From: Bacteroidota bacterium
GTDB lineage: Bacteria; Bacteroidota; Bacteroidia; Chitinophagales; Saprospiraceae
Assembly (NCBI GenBank): GCA_017857395.1
Contig: JAFMDF010000029.1
Coordinates: forward strand, 1-50,032
Reading direction: 5' to 3'
Length of the DNA: 50,032 nt
Part shown: piece by piece, positions 1 to 8,435 of the stretch
Layout of the letters: the number at the start of each line of letters is the position of its first letter
Position numbering within the stretch: the stretch's first letter is position 1
The notes under the pieces: generated by a model
What the model was told of the DNA's origin: nothing
Seen by the model: only the letters and a program-made list of their open reading frames with translations
The model's database searches: none
Program-made: the position numbers and the translations under genes

Positions 1-56
1 GCAACCAGCAACCAGCAACCAGCAACCAGCAACCAGCAACCAGCAACCAGCAACCA
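1..56. repeat. Tandem heptamer array GCAACCA x8
   Basis: Eight perfect head-to-tail copies of the 7-bp unit GCAACCA start at the window edge and stop just before the nuclease stop codon, so the array may be longer on the left. Related GTTGCCA heptamers lie on the other side of the nuclease gene at about 1012-1060. Seven is not a multiple of three, and the array lies outside the gene. It may be one arm of a word palindrome cut by the window edge. Confidence 0.95.
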
Positions 57-58
57 GC

Positions 59-994
59 TTACCGATTATTCCATTCTCGCACCCGTTGCTGATACCGCTT
101 TTCGCTAAATTTCCAACGCCGAACATCCACAAACCCTTCCAACTCTGTTTCTAACTCCTCGGATAATAAGTTTGGAAAAAAGTCAATACCTGTTCGTTCT
201 TCCACATCGTCAATGGTCATGGCATATTCCGTCAAATGTTCATCACTAATGGCATTTGGAATAATAAAACCAATCCCCTTGTATTCAGGATCCGTTACGT
301 CAAGAATGACTTTATAATAATTACGAGGAACAGTCACTATATTTTTACCAATTCTATCAAATTCTTGTTCATTCAAAATGGGGCCAGTCACTATATATAA
401 ATGTTTGTATTTTCGCCCCCAATCTCTTACTTGTTCCTCCAATTCTCGCCAAATTCCCATGTTTTGATTTCGAACTTGTGGACTCATATTACTCATGTAA
501 AAAGTCTCTGACATGGCTTGTTCACTAAAACCCATATCGCCCGCAGGTACTAAATGACCTCTGGTATAGCCCGACCGTCGATAATCCGCAGGCGTTGCAG
601 ATTTCGTTTTCACCATAGGATCTGGCCTAAAATTATCTGTTCGGTCAGCGATCTTATTATTTAAGCGATCAACAGTTATTTCATAAGCCACCCATTCTGC
701 TTGTTCATGCTTTTCGGAATAAGATAAGGTGTAATATTTATGTTCTATAATTTGTCCTGTCGTGGAGGTAGGCAAAGCATAAGCTAAACCTTCATCGCTT
801 GAAATTTCGCCAGCAGTATCATCCGTACTAGCAGGCTGTTCCATTGCTTCTTTGAAAGTATCTAAAATCGAGCTTTCTTCTCCCCCTATTTGGTTAAAGC
901 CCCAATATAAAATACCGATAATAAATGCAAAAATACCCGCCTTATAAACCATTCCATTGTCATTTTGCGAATGATTCGTTTTAAATTTTGCCAT
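59..994 (-). CDS. DNA/RNA non-specific endonuclease (NUC family), membrane-anchored
   Basis: This is a metal-dependent, sequence-non-specific nuclease of the NUC1/Serratia-nuclease family (311 residues with the chosen start). The active-site block is visible as RGHLVPAGDM at about residues 145-154, with the catalytic His; the family's usual DRGH is TRGH here. The downstream SNMSPQ...N.GIW..LE block at about 168-186 carries the metal-binding Asn. A hydrophobic segment at about 18-33 after a short basic N-terminus predicts a membrane anchor with the nuclease domain outside the cytoplasm. The frame stays open to a TTG at 1069, but those 25 extra codons translate GTTGCCA repeat sequence, so the ATG at 994 is preferred. 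It stands alone; its stop abuts the heptamer array. Role (nutrient scavenging or DNA turnover) is inference. Confidence 0.88.
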   Translation of the reverse strand: MAKFKTNHSQNDNGMVYKAGIFAFIIGILYWGFNQIGGEESSILDTFKEAMEQPASTDDTAGEISSDEGLAYALPTSTTGQIIEHKYYTLSYSEKHEQAEWVAYEITVDRLNNKIADRTDNFRPDPMVKTKSATPADYRRSGYTRGHLVPAGDMGFSEQAMSETFYMSNMSPQVRNQNMGIWRELEEQVRDWGRKYKHLYIVTGPILNEQEFDRIGKNIVTVPRNYYKVILDVTDPEYKGIGFIIPNAISDEHLTEYAMTIDDVEERTGIDFFPNLLSEELETELEGFVDVRRWKFSEKRYQQRVREWNNR

Positions 995-1009
995 TTGTTG
1001 TTTGATTAG

Positions 1010-1062
1010 CTGTTGCCAGTTGCCAGTTGCCAGTTGAGCGTTGAACTGGCAACCCGCAACTA
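1010..1062. repeat. GTTGCCA/TGGCAAC word palindrome
   Basis: GTTGCCA is repeated about three times, then degenerates and inverts to TGGCAAC. TTGCCAGTT (1027-1035) pairs perfectly with AACTGGCAA (1044-1052). It lies immediately upstream of the nuclease gene and has the same 7-bp period as the array at 1-56. Confidence 0.85.
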
Positions 1063-1141
1063 GTAACAATAATTCCCAAAAATAAGAAAGAATAAACTAA
1101 AATTTCATTTATCAACGGCTGCATCAAATGGCAAATAGTGC

Positions 1142-1149
1142 TATCTTCG
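1142..1149 (+). promoter_or_regulatory. Possible Bacteroidota -7 box for the TerB-like gene
   Basis: TATCTTCG followed by CAG resembles the Bacteroidota -7 element TAnnTTTG with one mismatch. It lies about 120 bp upstream of the ATG at 1269. No clear TTTG -33 element is seen at the right distance, so this is a weak call. Confidence 0.35.
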
Positions 1150-1268
1150 CAGTTTATTTTTATATAATGGTATTTTATAACGATTAAATCCAGTGACTAA
1201 ACAAAATTATATCGTCAAAATACTAAAAATAATTACCTTAAATTTAATCATAAAACCCATATTTTACT

Positions 1269-1745
1269 ATGTTAAATGCAATGCAAAGCCTTAGTCAAGA
1301 GGAACAAGATTTATTATTAGAAGCACTACCTTTAGTGACTGTTTTAATTGCGGGAGCAGATGGAAAAATTGACGATAGCGAAACTAGCTGGGCAGAAAAA
1401 TTAACAGGTATTAGAAGTTATTCTAACGAGCCAGAATTAAATGATTTCTACGAAAAAGTACACGAAGACTTTTCTGGTAAAGTTAGCTATCTTATAAAAG
1501 GATTACCAGCAGATACAAAGGAAGCCACGCAATCTATCTCTGATAAATTAGCTGGACTGAATGCTGTTTTGCCTAAATTACCTCAGGTATTGGGCGCAAA
1601 ATTATATAAAAGTTTGACTTCTTTTGCTAAGCATATCGCTCGTGCGGATGGAGGCGTCTTTAAAATGTGGAGTATTTCTAAGGAAGAACAAGCATTGATT
1701 GACTTGCCGATGATTACACCGATTGATATGCCAGAGGAAGCGTAG
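1269..1745 (+). CDS. TerB-like protein
   Basis: A 158-residue all-helical-looking protein with two acidic DG loops: AGADGKIDDSE at about residues 28-38 and ARADGG at about 123-128. Two DG/E motifs of this spacing are typical of TerB-like (tellurite resistance B) domains, which bind metal through such loops. There is no signal peptide, so it is probably cytosolic. The C-terminus is short and Pro/acidic. It is monocistronic and faces the receptor gene at 1815 tail to tail, with the hairpin at 1755-1807 between them. A link to tellurite resistance should not be assumed; TerB-like domains occur in many contexts. Confidence 0.6.
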   Translation: MLNAMQSLSQEEQDLLLEALPLVTVLIAGADGKIDDSETSWAEKLTGIRSYSNEPELNDFYEKVHEDFSGKVSYLIKGLPADTKEATQSISDKLAGLNAVLPKLPQVLGAKLYKSLTSFAKHIARADGGVFKMWSISKEEQALIDLPMITPIDMPEEA

Positions 1746-1754
1746 TAGTGATGA

Positions 1755-1807
1755 ATTATAAATGGTGAGTGATGAGTATGCTGACTCATCACTCACCACT
1801 TATAACT
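1755..1807. terminator. Word palindrome / bidirectional terminator (GTGATGAGT family)
   Basis: TGGTGAGTGATGAGT (1763-1777) pairs perfectly with 1784-1798 around a 6-nt loop, and the pairing extends outward through ATTATAAA with one mismatch. It lies between convergent genes. The same vocabulary (GTGATGAGT, TTATAA) builds the palindrome at 25657-25708. Confidence 0.75.
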
Positions 1808-1814
1808 TATAACT

Positions 1815-4298
1815 CTAGAAGTTATTATTCCCGTCTCCACCAGATTTCACATCTGAATTCTTAATCTTACTTCCTCTTCTTTTCTTCGCTTTAAAGTCTA
1901 ATTTTCCGAATTTATAACTAAAGTTCAAACCAAAAGAACGGAAAGGCAATTTAAATTCACTTCTTTGGGAGAAGGTATCTCCGTCCAATTCTGTAATAAA
2001 GGATTTTGTTCGATTAAATGGTTCTACCATCCGCACACCAATAGCCCCTCTTTTATTCCAGATTTCTTTTTTGATGCCAATACTGTACATCCAGAAAGAA
2101 GGAATTTTTCCTTGTACGGTTTGTCTTCGAGACCGCATAAAACCAAAACCTTCAATTTTCCAATCTTTTTTCATGGATAAAGTACCACTTAAATTACCAC
2201 CAAATTGCAAGCCATCTCTGCTTACACTTTGATCATTGGCTATTCCATCAACACTATAGGTAAACATATTAAATCCACCACGGATGGTCAATTTTTTCTT
2301 AATCGTACCAGAAGAAAAGAAGTTAAAACCAACAGAGTTGTTCTGTCCGATATTCTGGTAATTGGTAATTGAAATACCTTCGGTATCAACCGTCAAGAAA
2401 CTTTCGATTATATCATTGGTTTGTCTGTAAAACATAGCCACATTGACCACCACTCCTTTTATATAATTATTATAAGCTACTTCATATTGATCAACCGTTT
2501 CAGGATCTAATTGCGGATTACCAAAAGTAACATTTCTTCTATCCGCCGCATCGGTATAAGGATTGATATAAAATAAACTCGGTCGTTGAATTCGTTGGGT
2601 ATAACTTAATTTAAGCGATGAAAAACCACTTAATTTTCTAGACAAAATAATACTAGGCAAGATATTACTATAACTATTATCAAATGCATCTCCATCGGTG
2701 ACAAATAGGCCATCAATTTCGGTGGCTTCATATCTTGTACCTGCTACCAAACCCCATTTATCTGTAATCGTCCAATTAAAAGATACATAACCTGCCATGA
2801 CATCTTGGTTATATTTAAAGATGTCTGAACGGAAAGGCGTAATGTCTTCGCCACTTAATAAATTATAAGAATAATCACTATTAATTCTTCGTAAAATGGA
2901 TTTAGCACCTGTTTCTAATTTTAGTTTATCACTAAAAGGGTGTGTATAATCTACTTGATAAATATATTCTCGATTCTTGCCATCATTCCGTCCTTCTTCT
3001 TCAAAATCCGTTGCATTCAATATATTTTGTTGGGTATAATCCACATTATTATCTTGGTTGTTTCCGCTTAATTGAAAAGCAAAAGCTAATTCTCTCCCCT
3101 TCTGAGGAAAAGTCTTGGTATAATCAGAAGTCCAATCAAAACTATTTCTGCCTCTTGTACCATCATTTGTTCGTAGATATTCTTGGATGAAATTATTAGC
3201 AGGATCATCAAAACTAACGGTTGATTCGCCCGTTTGGTCAAAAGAAAATCCACCTAATTGGAAGGAAGTGTTGATGGCATTGTATGCGTTAATGTCATAA
3301 AAAGCGCCTGCTGTGCCCCTAAAGCCAAGTCTTGAAGATTCAGTTAACCCGTTTTGAGCAAAAGTTCTAGTTGCTCCATTTACTTGATCTTCTCTCAAAA
3401 AAGTAGTCTCCGAATCATTTGGTACAGAGTAATAAACTGAACCATTGGCATTCATCCCAAAGCGGCCTTTGGCGGCACTTAAGCTTAAATTGCTATTATT
3501 TTGTCGATTTCCCGCAGAAGCACTAACAGAACCAGTGATTCCTTCAATGCTTTTCTTTTTGGTAATAATATTAATGATACCACCAGAACCTTCTCCATCA
3601 TATTTTGCTCCTGGTGTGGTAATTACTTCTACCGTTTTAATCTGGTCAGCGGGCAACATTTTTAAGGCATCTGCCACATTCGCAGAAAACATCCCTGAAG
3701 GTTTCCCGTTGATTAAAATTTGTAAATTAGAACTTCCTCTTAAACTTACATTTCCATCAAAATCAACAGATAATAAAGGGACTTTACGCAATACATCCGC
3801 CGCATCTCCTCCCGTAGAGGTCACATCTTTATCTGCATTATAAACGATTTTATCAATCCTATTTTCAATAATAGCCGCTTCTTCGACGACCTCCACCGCA
3901 TCTAACAAAATGTTATCTGAAATTAGATACATCTTTCCCAGATTAATATCGGGTTTTTTAGGCGTCAATTTAATGCCTCGATACATTCTGGTTTTGTAGC
4001 CAATAAAAGATAATTGCAAATCGTAAGTCCCTACTTTCACTCCGGTTAACTTAAATTTTCCATCATCTTCTGTAATATTTCCATTGACCTCTTTTTTGTC
4101 TTTAGGATTAATTAATACAATCGTAGCAAAACCTACCGCTTCTTTGCTCAACGTATCAAATACTTGTCCTGTTATTTTTCCAGTAATAGTTGGGCCGCCG
4201 CCGCCTCTTTTTCCGCCGCCATAACTACTTTGAGGTCTTTGTGAAAAGGCAAAAGTGGTGAGTACTCCTAAACATAAAGTAAGTATAATTCTTTGCAT
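1815..4298 (-). CDS. Outer-membrane beta-barrel protein with CarboxypepD-like and plug domains (TonB-dependent receptor type)
   Basis: An 827-residue outer-membrane protein. It has a signal peptide (about 1-19, ending AFS|QR), a Gly-rich linker, a CarboxypepD_reg-like beta-sandwich (about 38-120: GKITGQVFD...GFATIVL...GTYDLQLSFIGY), a plug-like segment (about 155-245: DVLRKVP, VSLRG, ILINGKPSG, TTPGAKYDGEGSGGIINI) and a long C-terminal barrel of the 'outer membrane beta-barrel family protein' class. Length and domain order match that family. A basic tail (KKRRGSK, ending in DGNNNF) follows the last strand. Such proteins take up large substrates, often siderophores or peptides, but no substrate is indicated. 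There is no SusD-like partner beside it, so this is not a SusCD pair. Confidence 0.88.
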   Translation of the reverse strand: MQRIILTLCLGVLTTFAFSQRPQSSYGGGKRGGGGPTITGKITGQVFDTLSKEAVGFATIVLINPKDKKEVNGNITEDDGKFKLTGVKVGTYDLQLSFIGYKTRMYRGIKLTPKKPDINLGKMYLISDNILLDAVEVVEEAAIIENRIDKIVYNADKDVTSTGGDAADVLRKVPLLSVDFDGNVSLRGSSNLQILINGKPSGMFSANVADALKMLPADQIKTVEVITTPGAKYDGEGSGGIINIITKKKSIEGITGSVSASAGNRQNNSNLSLSAAKGRFGMNANGSVYYSVPNDSETTFLREDQVNGATRTFAQNGLTESSRLGFRGTAGAFYDINAYNAINTSFQLGGFSFDQTGESTVSFDDPANNFIQEYLRTNDGTRGRNSFDWTSDYTKTFPQKGRELAFAFQLSGNNQDNNVDYTQQNILNATDFEEEGRNDGKNREYIYQVDYTHPFSDKLKLETGAKSILRRINSDYSYNLLSGEDITPFRSDIFKYNQDVMAGYVSFNWTITDKWGLVAGTRYEATEIDGLFVTDGDAFDNSYSNILPSIILSRKLSGFSSLKLSYTQRIQRPSLFYINPYTDAADRRNVTFGNPQLDPETVDQYEVAYNNYIKGVVVNVAMFYRQTNDIIESFLTVDTEGISITNYQNIGQNNSVGFNFFSSGTIKKKLTIRGGFNMFTYSVDGIANDQSVSRDGLQFGGNLSGTLSMKKDWKIEGFGFMRSRRQTVQGKIPSFWMYSIGIKKEIWNKRGAIGVRMVEPFNRTKSFITELDGDTFSQRSEFKLPFRSFGLNFSYKFGKLDFKAKKRRGSKIKNSDVKSGGDGNNNF

Positions 4299-4934
4299 GA
4301 TTTAATTTTTTTGTCAGGTGAACTATGATTTAAGACTAAAACATATTTTAATCATAGTAATAACTAAAAATACAGAGAAAGGTTGATTATGCAAGAATTT
4401 TAAATGACCAATATTATATTTTAGTGAAAAACAACAGAAAAAAGGAAGGAGTTTCTTAAAAAAGACTGCATTATTCCCCTCTGTTTATGGAGGGAAACAA
4501 GCCTTCTAAGTAGTTAAAAAGTGATTTTTTGAAACAAAAAGAGAGCTTTCAAAAAAAAAGCCATTTTTATTTCATTTTAAAAGTTTAAAATGCTTATTTT
4601 GTGACAACATAAAAAAGAATTAAGACATAGTGTTTCATAGTGTAGAGGTAGTCACTTCGGTGGCTGCCTCTTTCTTTTTCAGAAAAAGTGTAACATATAT
4701 TGCAAAAATATATAAATAATTGAAAAAAGTAGCATAATCAAAGAGAATATATTAATTATTTTTATAATACTTAACAAAAGATAATTTTTTAGGCTTCCTT
4801 TTTCATACTTAATAACCTGACAATGTGACATTCATTTATCGCACACTAAAAGGAGTCTAAATACTGTAGTTAGCATACAAATAATAATTAAAAAACCAAA
4901 TATTAATTATAACTTTCAACGCATATTTCATAGT
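4299..4934. other. Gene-poor AT-rich gap with one orphan terminator
   Basis: No credible coding sequence. A short hairpin CCCTC/GAGGG lies near 4478-4495. The only strong element is the UUCG-loop terminator at 4644-4679. The rest (4680-4934) is very AT-rich and shows nothing recognisable. Confidence 0.6.
4644..4679 (+). terminator. Rho-independent terminator with UUCG tetraloop
   Basis: GAGGTAGTCAC (4645-4655), TTCG loop, GTGGCTGCCTC (4660-4670): an 11-bp stem with two G-U pairs, then a T-rich tract at 4671-4679. The T tract lies only on the + side, so it ends a + strand transcript. No + strand gene precedes it, since 1815-4298 is on the minus strand. Confidence 0.85.
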
Positions 4935-5192
4935 CTAAAACTCAATATCAAACAAAAAATCCATTTGTCTTTCATTAATACTTTGAGGCGTCATTTTTAA
5001 AGCAAAATTTCGGAGAGTAGTTAGGATAGGATTAGTCAATTGGGCTACCTTGCCTAAAGTCCAAGAAGTATTGACTATTTTAGTTGTGCGAGGTAATCTA
5101 ATTTTTTCAAAAACTTTAAAGTCCTTTATAATCGTTTCTTTTTTATTTAAACAATGAGCTAGCACAGCTGCATCTTCAATTGCTTGACAAGC
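4935..5192 (-). pseudogene. 3' remnant of an FAD-dependent monooxygenase gene
   Basis: The reading frame translates ACQAIEDAAVLAHCL, which is the end of the conserved GxGxxQAIEDA flavin-binding motif of FAD monooxygenases (salicylate hydroxylase/zeaxanthin epoxidase type). It continues into the usual C-terminal helix (FEKIRLPRTTKIVNTSW, NPILTTLR). The family is normally about 370-400 residues; only about 85 remain. An in-frame stop at 5193-5195 sits immediately before the Ala codon, and nothing resembling the Rossmann domain lies upstream. The frame does contain a Met from which about 76 residues could be read, but without the FAD-binding domain the product cannot be an active oxygenase. Confidence 0.75.
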
Positions 5193-5327
5193 TTATTTAT
5201 CCTTATTTAACAACAAAAGGACAAATGGAATATAAAAAAAGCAATCGCAAAATAATATTCAATCCTAAAAGGGACAAAAGGAAACAAAAGTATTTATCTT
5301 CACCCTTCAAAATATAAATTCTCCTTT

Positions 5328-6356
5328 ATGCTTAAGAAAATACTAATCGGTTTATTGATTGTTGCAACCATCGCAGTTGCAGGTTATTATTATTTTATCA
5401 ATTCAGGTATTCAATTACCTAAAGAAACAGATGCTATCGTTGAAGAGGTTTTACAAACGAATGAATTGCCAGAATTAATTACTGGTGAAACTGGTTTTGC
5501 CCAGAATGAAGGTGTAAAAATTTGGTATGAAAAGATTGCGCCTCAAGACTCTATTCGCGGAACGGTTTTATTAATTATGGGACATAGTTCCTCTGCCTTA
5601 ATTTGGAGTTCCAATTTTACGCAACCATTGGTTGATGCGGGTTACCAAGTCATCAGATACGATAATCGAGGCGTCGGCGACTCTGACTGGATGGCCAATT
5701 GGAATGCCGACACCCCTTATTCTTTAGAAGATATGGCAAAGGACGGTATGGCAGTTTTGGATGCCGCTGGTGTAGCTAAAGCGCATATTATAGGTGCGTC
5801 TATGGGGGGAATGATTGCCCAACGAGTTGCGCTAAGTCATAGTGAAAGAACTTTATCCTTAACGTCTATTATGTCTTCAGGTTATATGAATGACCCAGAA
5901 ATGCCTGCGATTAATACCGCAGGAATGCTAGATTTTTTACGGCTTACCTTGCGTTATTTAATGCCGCCAAGCGAAGCAGGATCCATGAAATTTATGGTCG
6001 GCATCCAGCAATTATTACAAGGAAATGGTCCATACAGTCACCCGATTAAAAAAGCTGCAGAACAAACGCTTTATGAAATTCGCAAAAGAAAGGGAAGAAA
6101 TCCTGATGTAGGCGACCAACATACCGCCGCTATTGCTGCTTCTGGTTCTCGACTAGATGAATTGGGTAATATCAAAGTTCCTACTTTAATTATTCATGGT
6201 AAATCTGACCCATTGGTTCGGTTTGAGCATTGCGAAAAATATGCCCCATTGATTCCTCACGCCAAAAAATTATTTATTGATGGTATGGGACATGATTTGC
6301 CAGCTATTTATATGGAGCAATTTCATACCGCTATTTTGGATAATATTGGTACATAA
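5328..6356 (+). CDS. Alpha/beta-hydrolase, membrane-anchored
   Basis: A 342-residue alpha/beta-hydrolase fold enzyme. An N-terminal hydrophobic helix (about 5-25) predicts an anchor or uncleaved signal. The fold landmarks are visible: oxyanion strand LLIMGHSSSA (81-90), YDNRGVGDSD (111-120), nucleophile elbow GASMGG with Ser158, acid Asp294 in IIHGKSDPL, and His322 in DGMGHDLP. Similar proteins are esterases or haloperoxidase/aclacinomycin-esterase-like hydrolases; the substrate cannot be told. It is monocistronic. The start is the first in-frame ATG, directly followed by the basic residues typical of a signal-anchor. Confidence 0.85.
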   Translation: MLKKILIGLLIVATIAVAGYYYFINSGIQLPKETDAIVEEVLQTNELPELITGETGFAQNEGVKIWYEKIAPQDSIRGTVLLIMGHSSSALIWSSNFTQPLVDAGYQVIRYDNRGVGDSDWMANWNADTPYSLEDMAKDGMAVLDAAGVAKAHIIGASMGGMIAQRVALSHSERTLSLTSIMSSGYMNDPEMPAINTAGMLDFLRLTLRYLMPPSEAGSMKFMVGIQQLLQGNGPYSHPIKKAAEQTLYEIRKRKGRNPDVGDQHTAAIAASGSRLDELGNIKVPTLIIHGKSDPLVRFEHCEKYAPLIPHAKKLFIDGMGHDLPAIYMEQFHTAILDNIGT

Positions 6357-6691
6357 GTAATCATAAATCCGACAAAAATAATCATGCAAAGTTCGCTGGG
6401 TACGCAGAGAATATGATTTTCTAATTATTAATCCTCTGCCTACTCTCCGTTCTCTGCATGAGTTATTAAGCCAATTTTAGTACGCCAGCTACTGAGTTGA
6501 TAATTATCCGCTAGGAAGTTAAATCCGTTGGGAGTACATTTTTTTAATGACCATCTACATTAATCTCAAATCTCACCATATTGCCCCTTAACATTATTTT
6601 AACGCCTATAATATTTTCAATAAATCGAGGTTATAAAAGCATATTCTTTCAAAAGTAAGCTGCATTTTTTAACCACTAAATTTATTGCAAG
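6357..6691. repeat. Intergenic gap with a CGCAGAGAA/TTCTCTGC word palindrome
   Basis: TCATGCA and CGCAGAGAA words at 6382-6412 are answered by CTCTGCC, TTCTCTGCATGA at 6434-6462. Similar CTCTGCG/CTCTGTG vocabularies occur at 32097-32152 and 34980-35090. AATCCGTTGGG at 6522-6532 is the reverse complement of a word present twice at 31981-32007. No coding sequence is seen. Confidence 0.6.
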
Positions 6692-7912
6692 ATGAACACC
6701 TTTTTAAGCCAATGGCAACCTATCCAAGTTGTCCTGATCATACTTTTATCCGCTACCTTTTTATTCGTTTTACCAAATATTGGAACTAGCCAATGTTTTC
6801 TAAATACCACTACCAATCAGTATGAAACAGTTACAGGAGAACCTTGTGTCAATACTATTATTACTGCCGTTCCATTTCTAAGAATTGCCCCTGATGCTCG
6901 GTCGGCAGGGATGGGTGATGCGGGACTTGCGGTATCCAAAGATGCTAATGCCATACATTTTAATGCCTCCAAACTCGTTTTTGCAGAAAATAGAACTGGG
7001 CTTAGTTTGACCTATACGCCTTGGTTAAGCGCATTAGAGTTGAAGGATGTTTATCTAGGTTACCTTTCTGGTTACCACCAAATTAATGAAGCACATGCTA
7101 TAGGCTTAAGTATTAGATATTTCTCTTTAGGAGAAACTTTATTTACGGATGAAAATGGTATACCGATAGGAAATGGTAAGTCTAATGAAGTAGAATTCAA
7201 TGCAAGTTTTGCTAAGAAAATTGGAAAGAATTTCTCGGGCGGTTTTGGTTTAAAATATATTTATTCTAACCTAGCATCAGGCTTAAGCATAGCAGGAACG
7301 GATATTAGTGCAGGAAAATCTATTGCAATGGATTTTTCTTTTACTTACCAAACACCTAATCTGACAGTCGGTTTAGCAGCTACCAATTTAGGGCAAAAAA
7401 TTACTTATACCAATTCCATCAATAAAGATTTTATTCCAACTAATTTAGGAATAGGAGTCGCTTGGAATAAATATTTAGGAGAAACTACTAGACTAACCTT
7501 AACTACAGATATTAATAAATTGATGGCGCCAACTCCAGACCCTGCTGGTGCAGATGAAGATTTTGACGGCGTTCCAGATTATAAGCAAGTCTCTACTTTT
7601 AAAGGCATCTTCGGTTCTTTTAGTGATGCACCCGGCGGTTTTTCGGAAGAAATGAGAGAATTGATGTTTTCCTTTGGTGCAGAGTTAATTATAAAAGATA
7701 ATATTACTTTCCGAACAGGTTATTTTGCAGAGCATTCAACTAAAGGCAATCGAAAATATTTTACGACAGGATTAGGCTATACGTATAAATTTGTTACAGT
7801 TAATGGTTCTTATTTAATTCCTTCAACTAGTCAAAAAAATCCATTAAAAGATACCTTTAGGGTAAGTGTATTATTTAATTTTGGACAGTTAGATAAAGTT
7901 AAAAATAGCTAA
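6692..7912 (+). CDS. porV: Type IX secretion outer-membrane protein PorV
   Basis: A 406-residue outer-membrane beta-barrel of the PorV (LptO) family. PorV binds C-terminal-domain cargo emerging from the type IX translocon and carries it to the sortase/attachment complex. After a signal segment (about 14-33) the protein shows the family's diagnostic start FLRIAPDARSAGMGDAGLA (about 63-82) and DANAIHFNASKLVF, followed by alternating barrel strands (YTPWLSALELKDVYLGYL, HAIGLSIRYFSLG, GFGLKYIYSNLASG). The C-terminus ends in a final strand, RVSVLFNFG. It stands alone here, as porV often does. Cargo-like proteins in the same window are the endonuclease at 35101 and possibly the protein at 41365. 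Confidence 0.93.
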   Translation: MNTFLSQWQPIQVVLIILLSATFLFVLPNIGTSQCFLNTTTNQYETVTGEPCVNTIITAVPFLRIAPDARSAGMGDAGLAVSKDANAIHFNASKLVFAENRTGLSLTYTPWLSALELKDVYLGYLSGYHQINEAHAIGLSIRYFSLGETLFTDENGIPIGNGKSNEVEFNASFAKKIGKNFSGGFGLKYIYSNLASGLSIAGTDISAGKSIAMDFSFTYQTPNLTVGLAATNLGQKITYTNSINKDFIPTNLGIGVAWNKYLGETTRLTLTTDINKLMAPTPDPAGADEDFDGVPDYKQVSTFKGIFGSFSDAPGGFSEEMRELMFSFGAELIIKDNITFRTGYFAEHSTKGNRKYFTTGLGYTYKFVTVNGSYLIPSTSQKNPLKDTFRVSVLFNFGQLDKVKNS

Positions 7913-7927
7913 CAAACTTAATTTTCT

Positions 7928-7962
7928 AGATATGCCAGTTTTCGAAAAACTGACATATCTTT
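7928..7962 (+). terminator. Terminator hairpin (AGATATG..CAGTTTT)
   Basis: AGATATGCCAGTTTT (7928-7942) pairs with AAAACTGACATATCT (7946-7960) with one mismatch, followed by TT. It follows the porV stop. A near-identical vocabulary forms the terminator at 23947-23987. Confidence 0.75.
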
Positions 7963-7976
7963 AGGCTAAAAAATTC

Positions 7977-8435
7977 ATGCTTCATAAAATAGAAAGAGCA
8001 CGTCCAGAAGATACAAAACGATTATCCGAAATTGCTTGGCAATCCAAAAGTCATTGGAATTATCCTGCCGAATGGATGGAACTATGGCGAAAAGGCTTAA
8101 CTATCTCTAGTGAAATGATTGCGCAAAACGATGTCTTTAAACTCGTTTTGACAGATGGGCAAATTATAGGTTGTACCGTTTTAATTACCGAAAAAGACGT
8201 CCTTTGGGTTGAGCATTTATGGATTCTGCCTACTTATATTGGCAATGGGTTTGGGAAAAAATTATTGCAAACCGCTTTAACACAAACAATCAAACCCATT
8301 CATCAAAAAATAAAAGTAATCTCCGATATTCACGCAGAAATATTTTATCAAAAAATGGGTTTTGAAACAGTTAGTCAATATGAAAGCATGCCTAAGGGGC
8401 GATTTTTACCTGTTATGGAAAAGGCAATTTTCTAA
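7977..8435 (+). CDS. GNAT family N-acetyltransferase
   Basis: A 152-residue single-domain GNAT acetyltransferase. The fold is recognisable from IERARPEDTKRLSEIAW (first strand and helix), the central VLWVEHLWILPTYIGNGFGKKLLQTAL with the acetyl-CoA pyrophosphate loop (family Q/RxxGxG/A; here YIGNGFGKKL, about 81-90) and the late FYQKMGFETV strand-helix element (about 123-132). The acceptor substrate is unknown. Its TAA stop overlaps the stop codon of the convergent gene at 8432, leaving no room for an intergenic terminator. Confidence 0.85.
   Translation: MLHKIERARPEDTKRLSEIAWQSKSHWNYPAEWMELWRKGLTISSEMIAQNDVFKLVLTDGQIIGCTVLITEKDVLWVEHLWILPTYIGNGFGKKLLQTALTQTIKPIHQKIKVISDIHAEIFYQKMGFETVSQYESMPKGRFLPVMEKAIF

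Noticed and set aside
1-56. CRISPR-like repeat array
   Set aside because: The units are 7 bp and contiguous, with no spacers.
3445-3843. 132-codon + strand frame inside the receptor gene
   Set aside because: It is antisense to a well-supported receptor; its sequence is simply the complement of barrel and plug codons.
1815-4298. SusC of a polysaccharide-utilisation locus
   Set aside because: The plug and barrel are of the shorter CarboxypepD-barrel class, and no SusD partner follows.
5222-5317. Short + strand frame before the alpha/beta-hydrolase (ATG near 5225, about 30 codons)
   Set aside because: It is lysine-rich, low-information and ends 10 bp before the hydrolase start; likely chance in AT-rich DNA.
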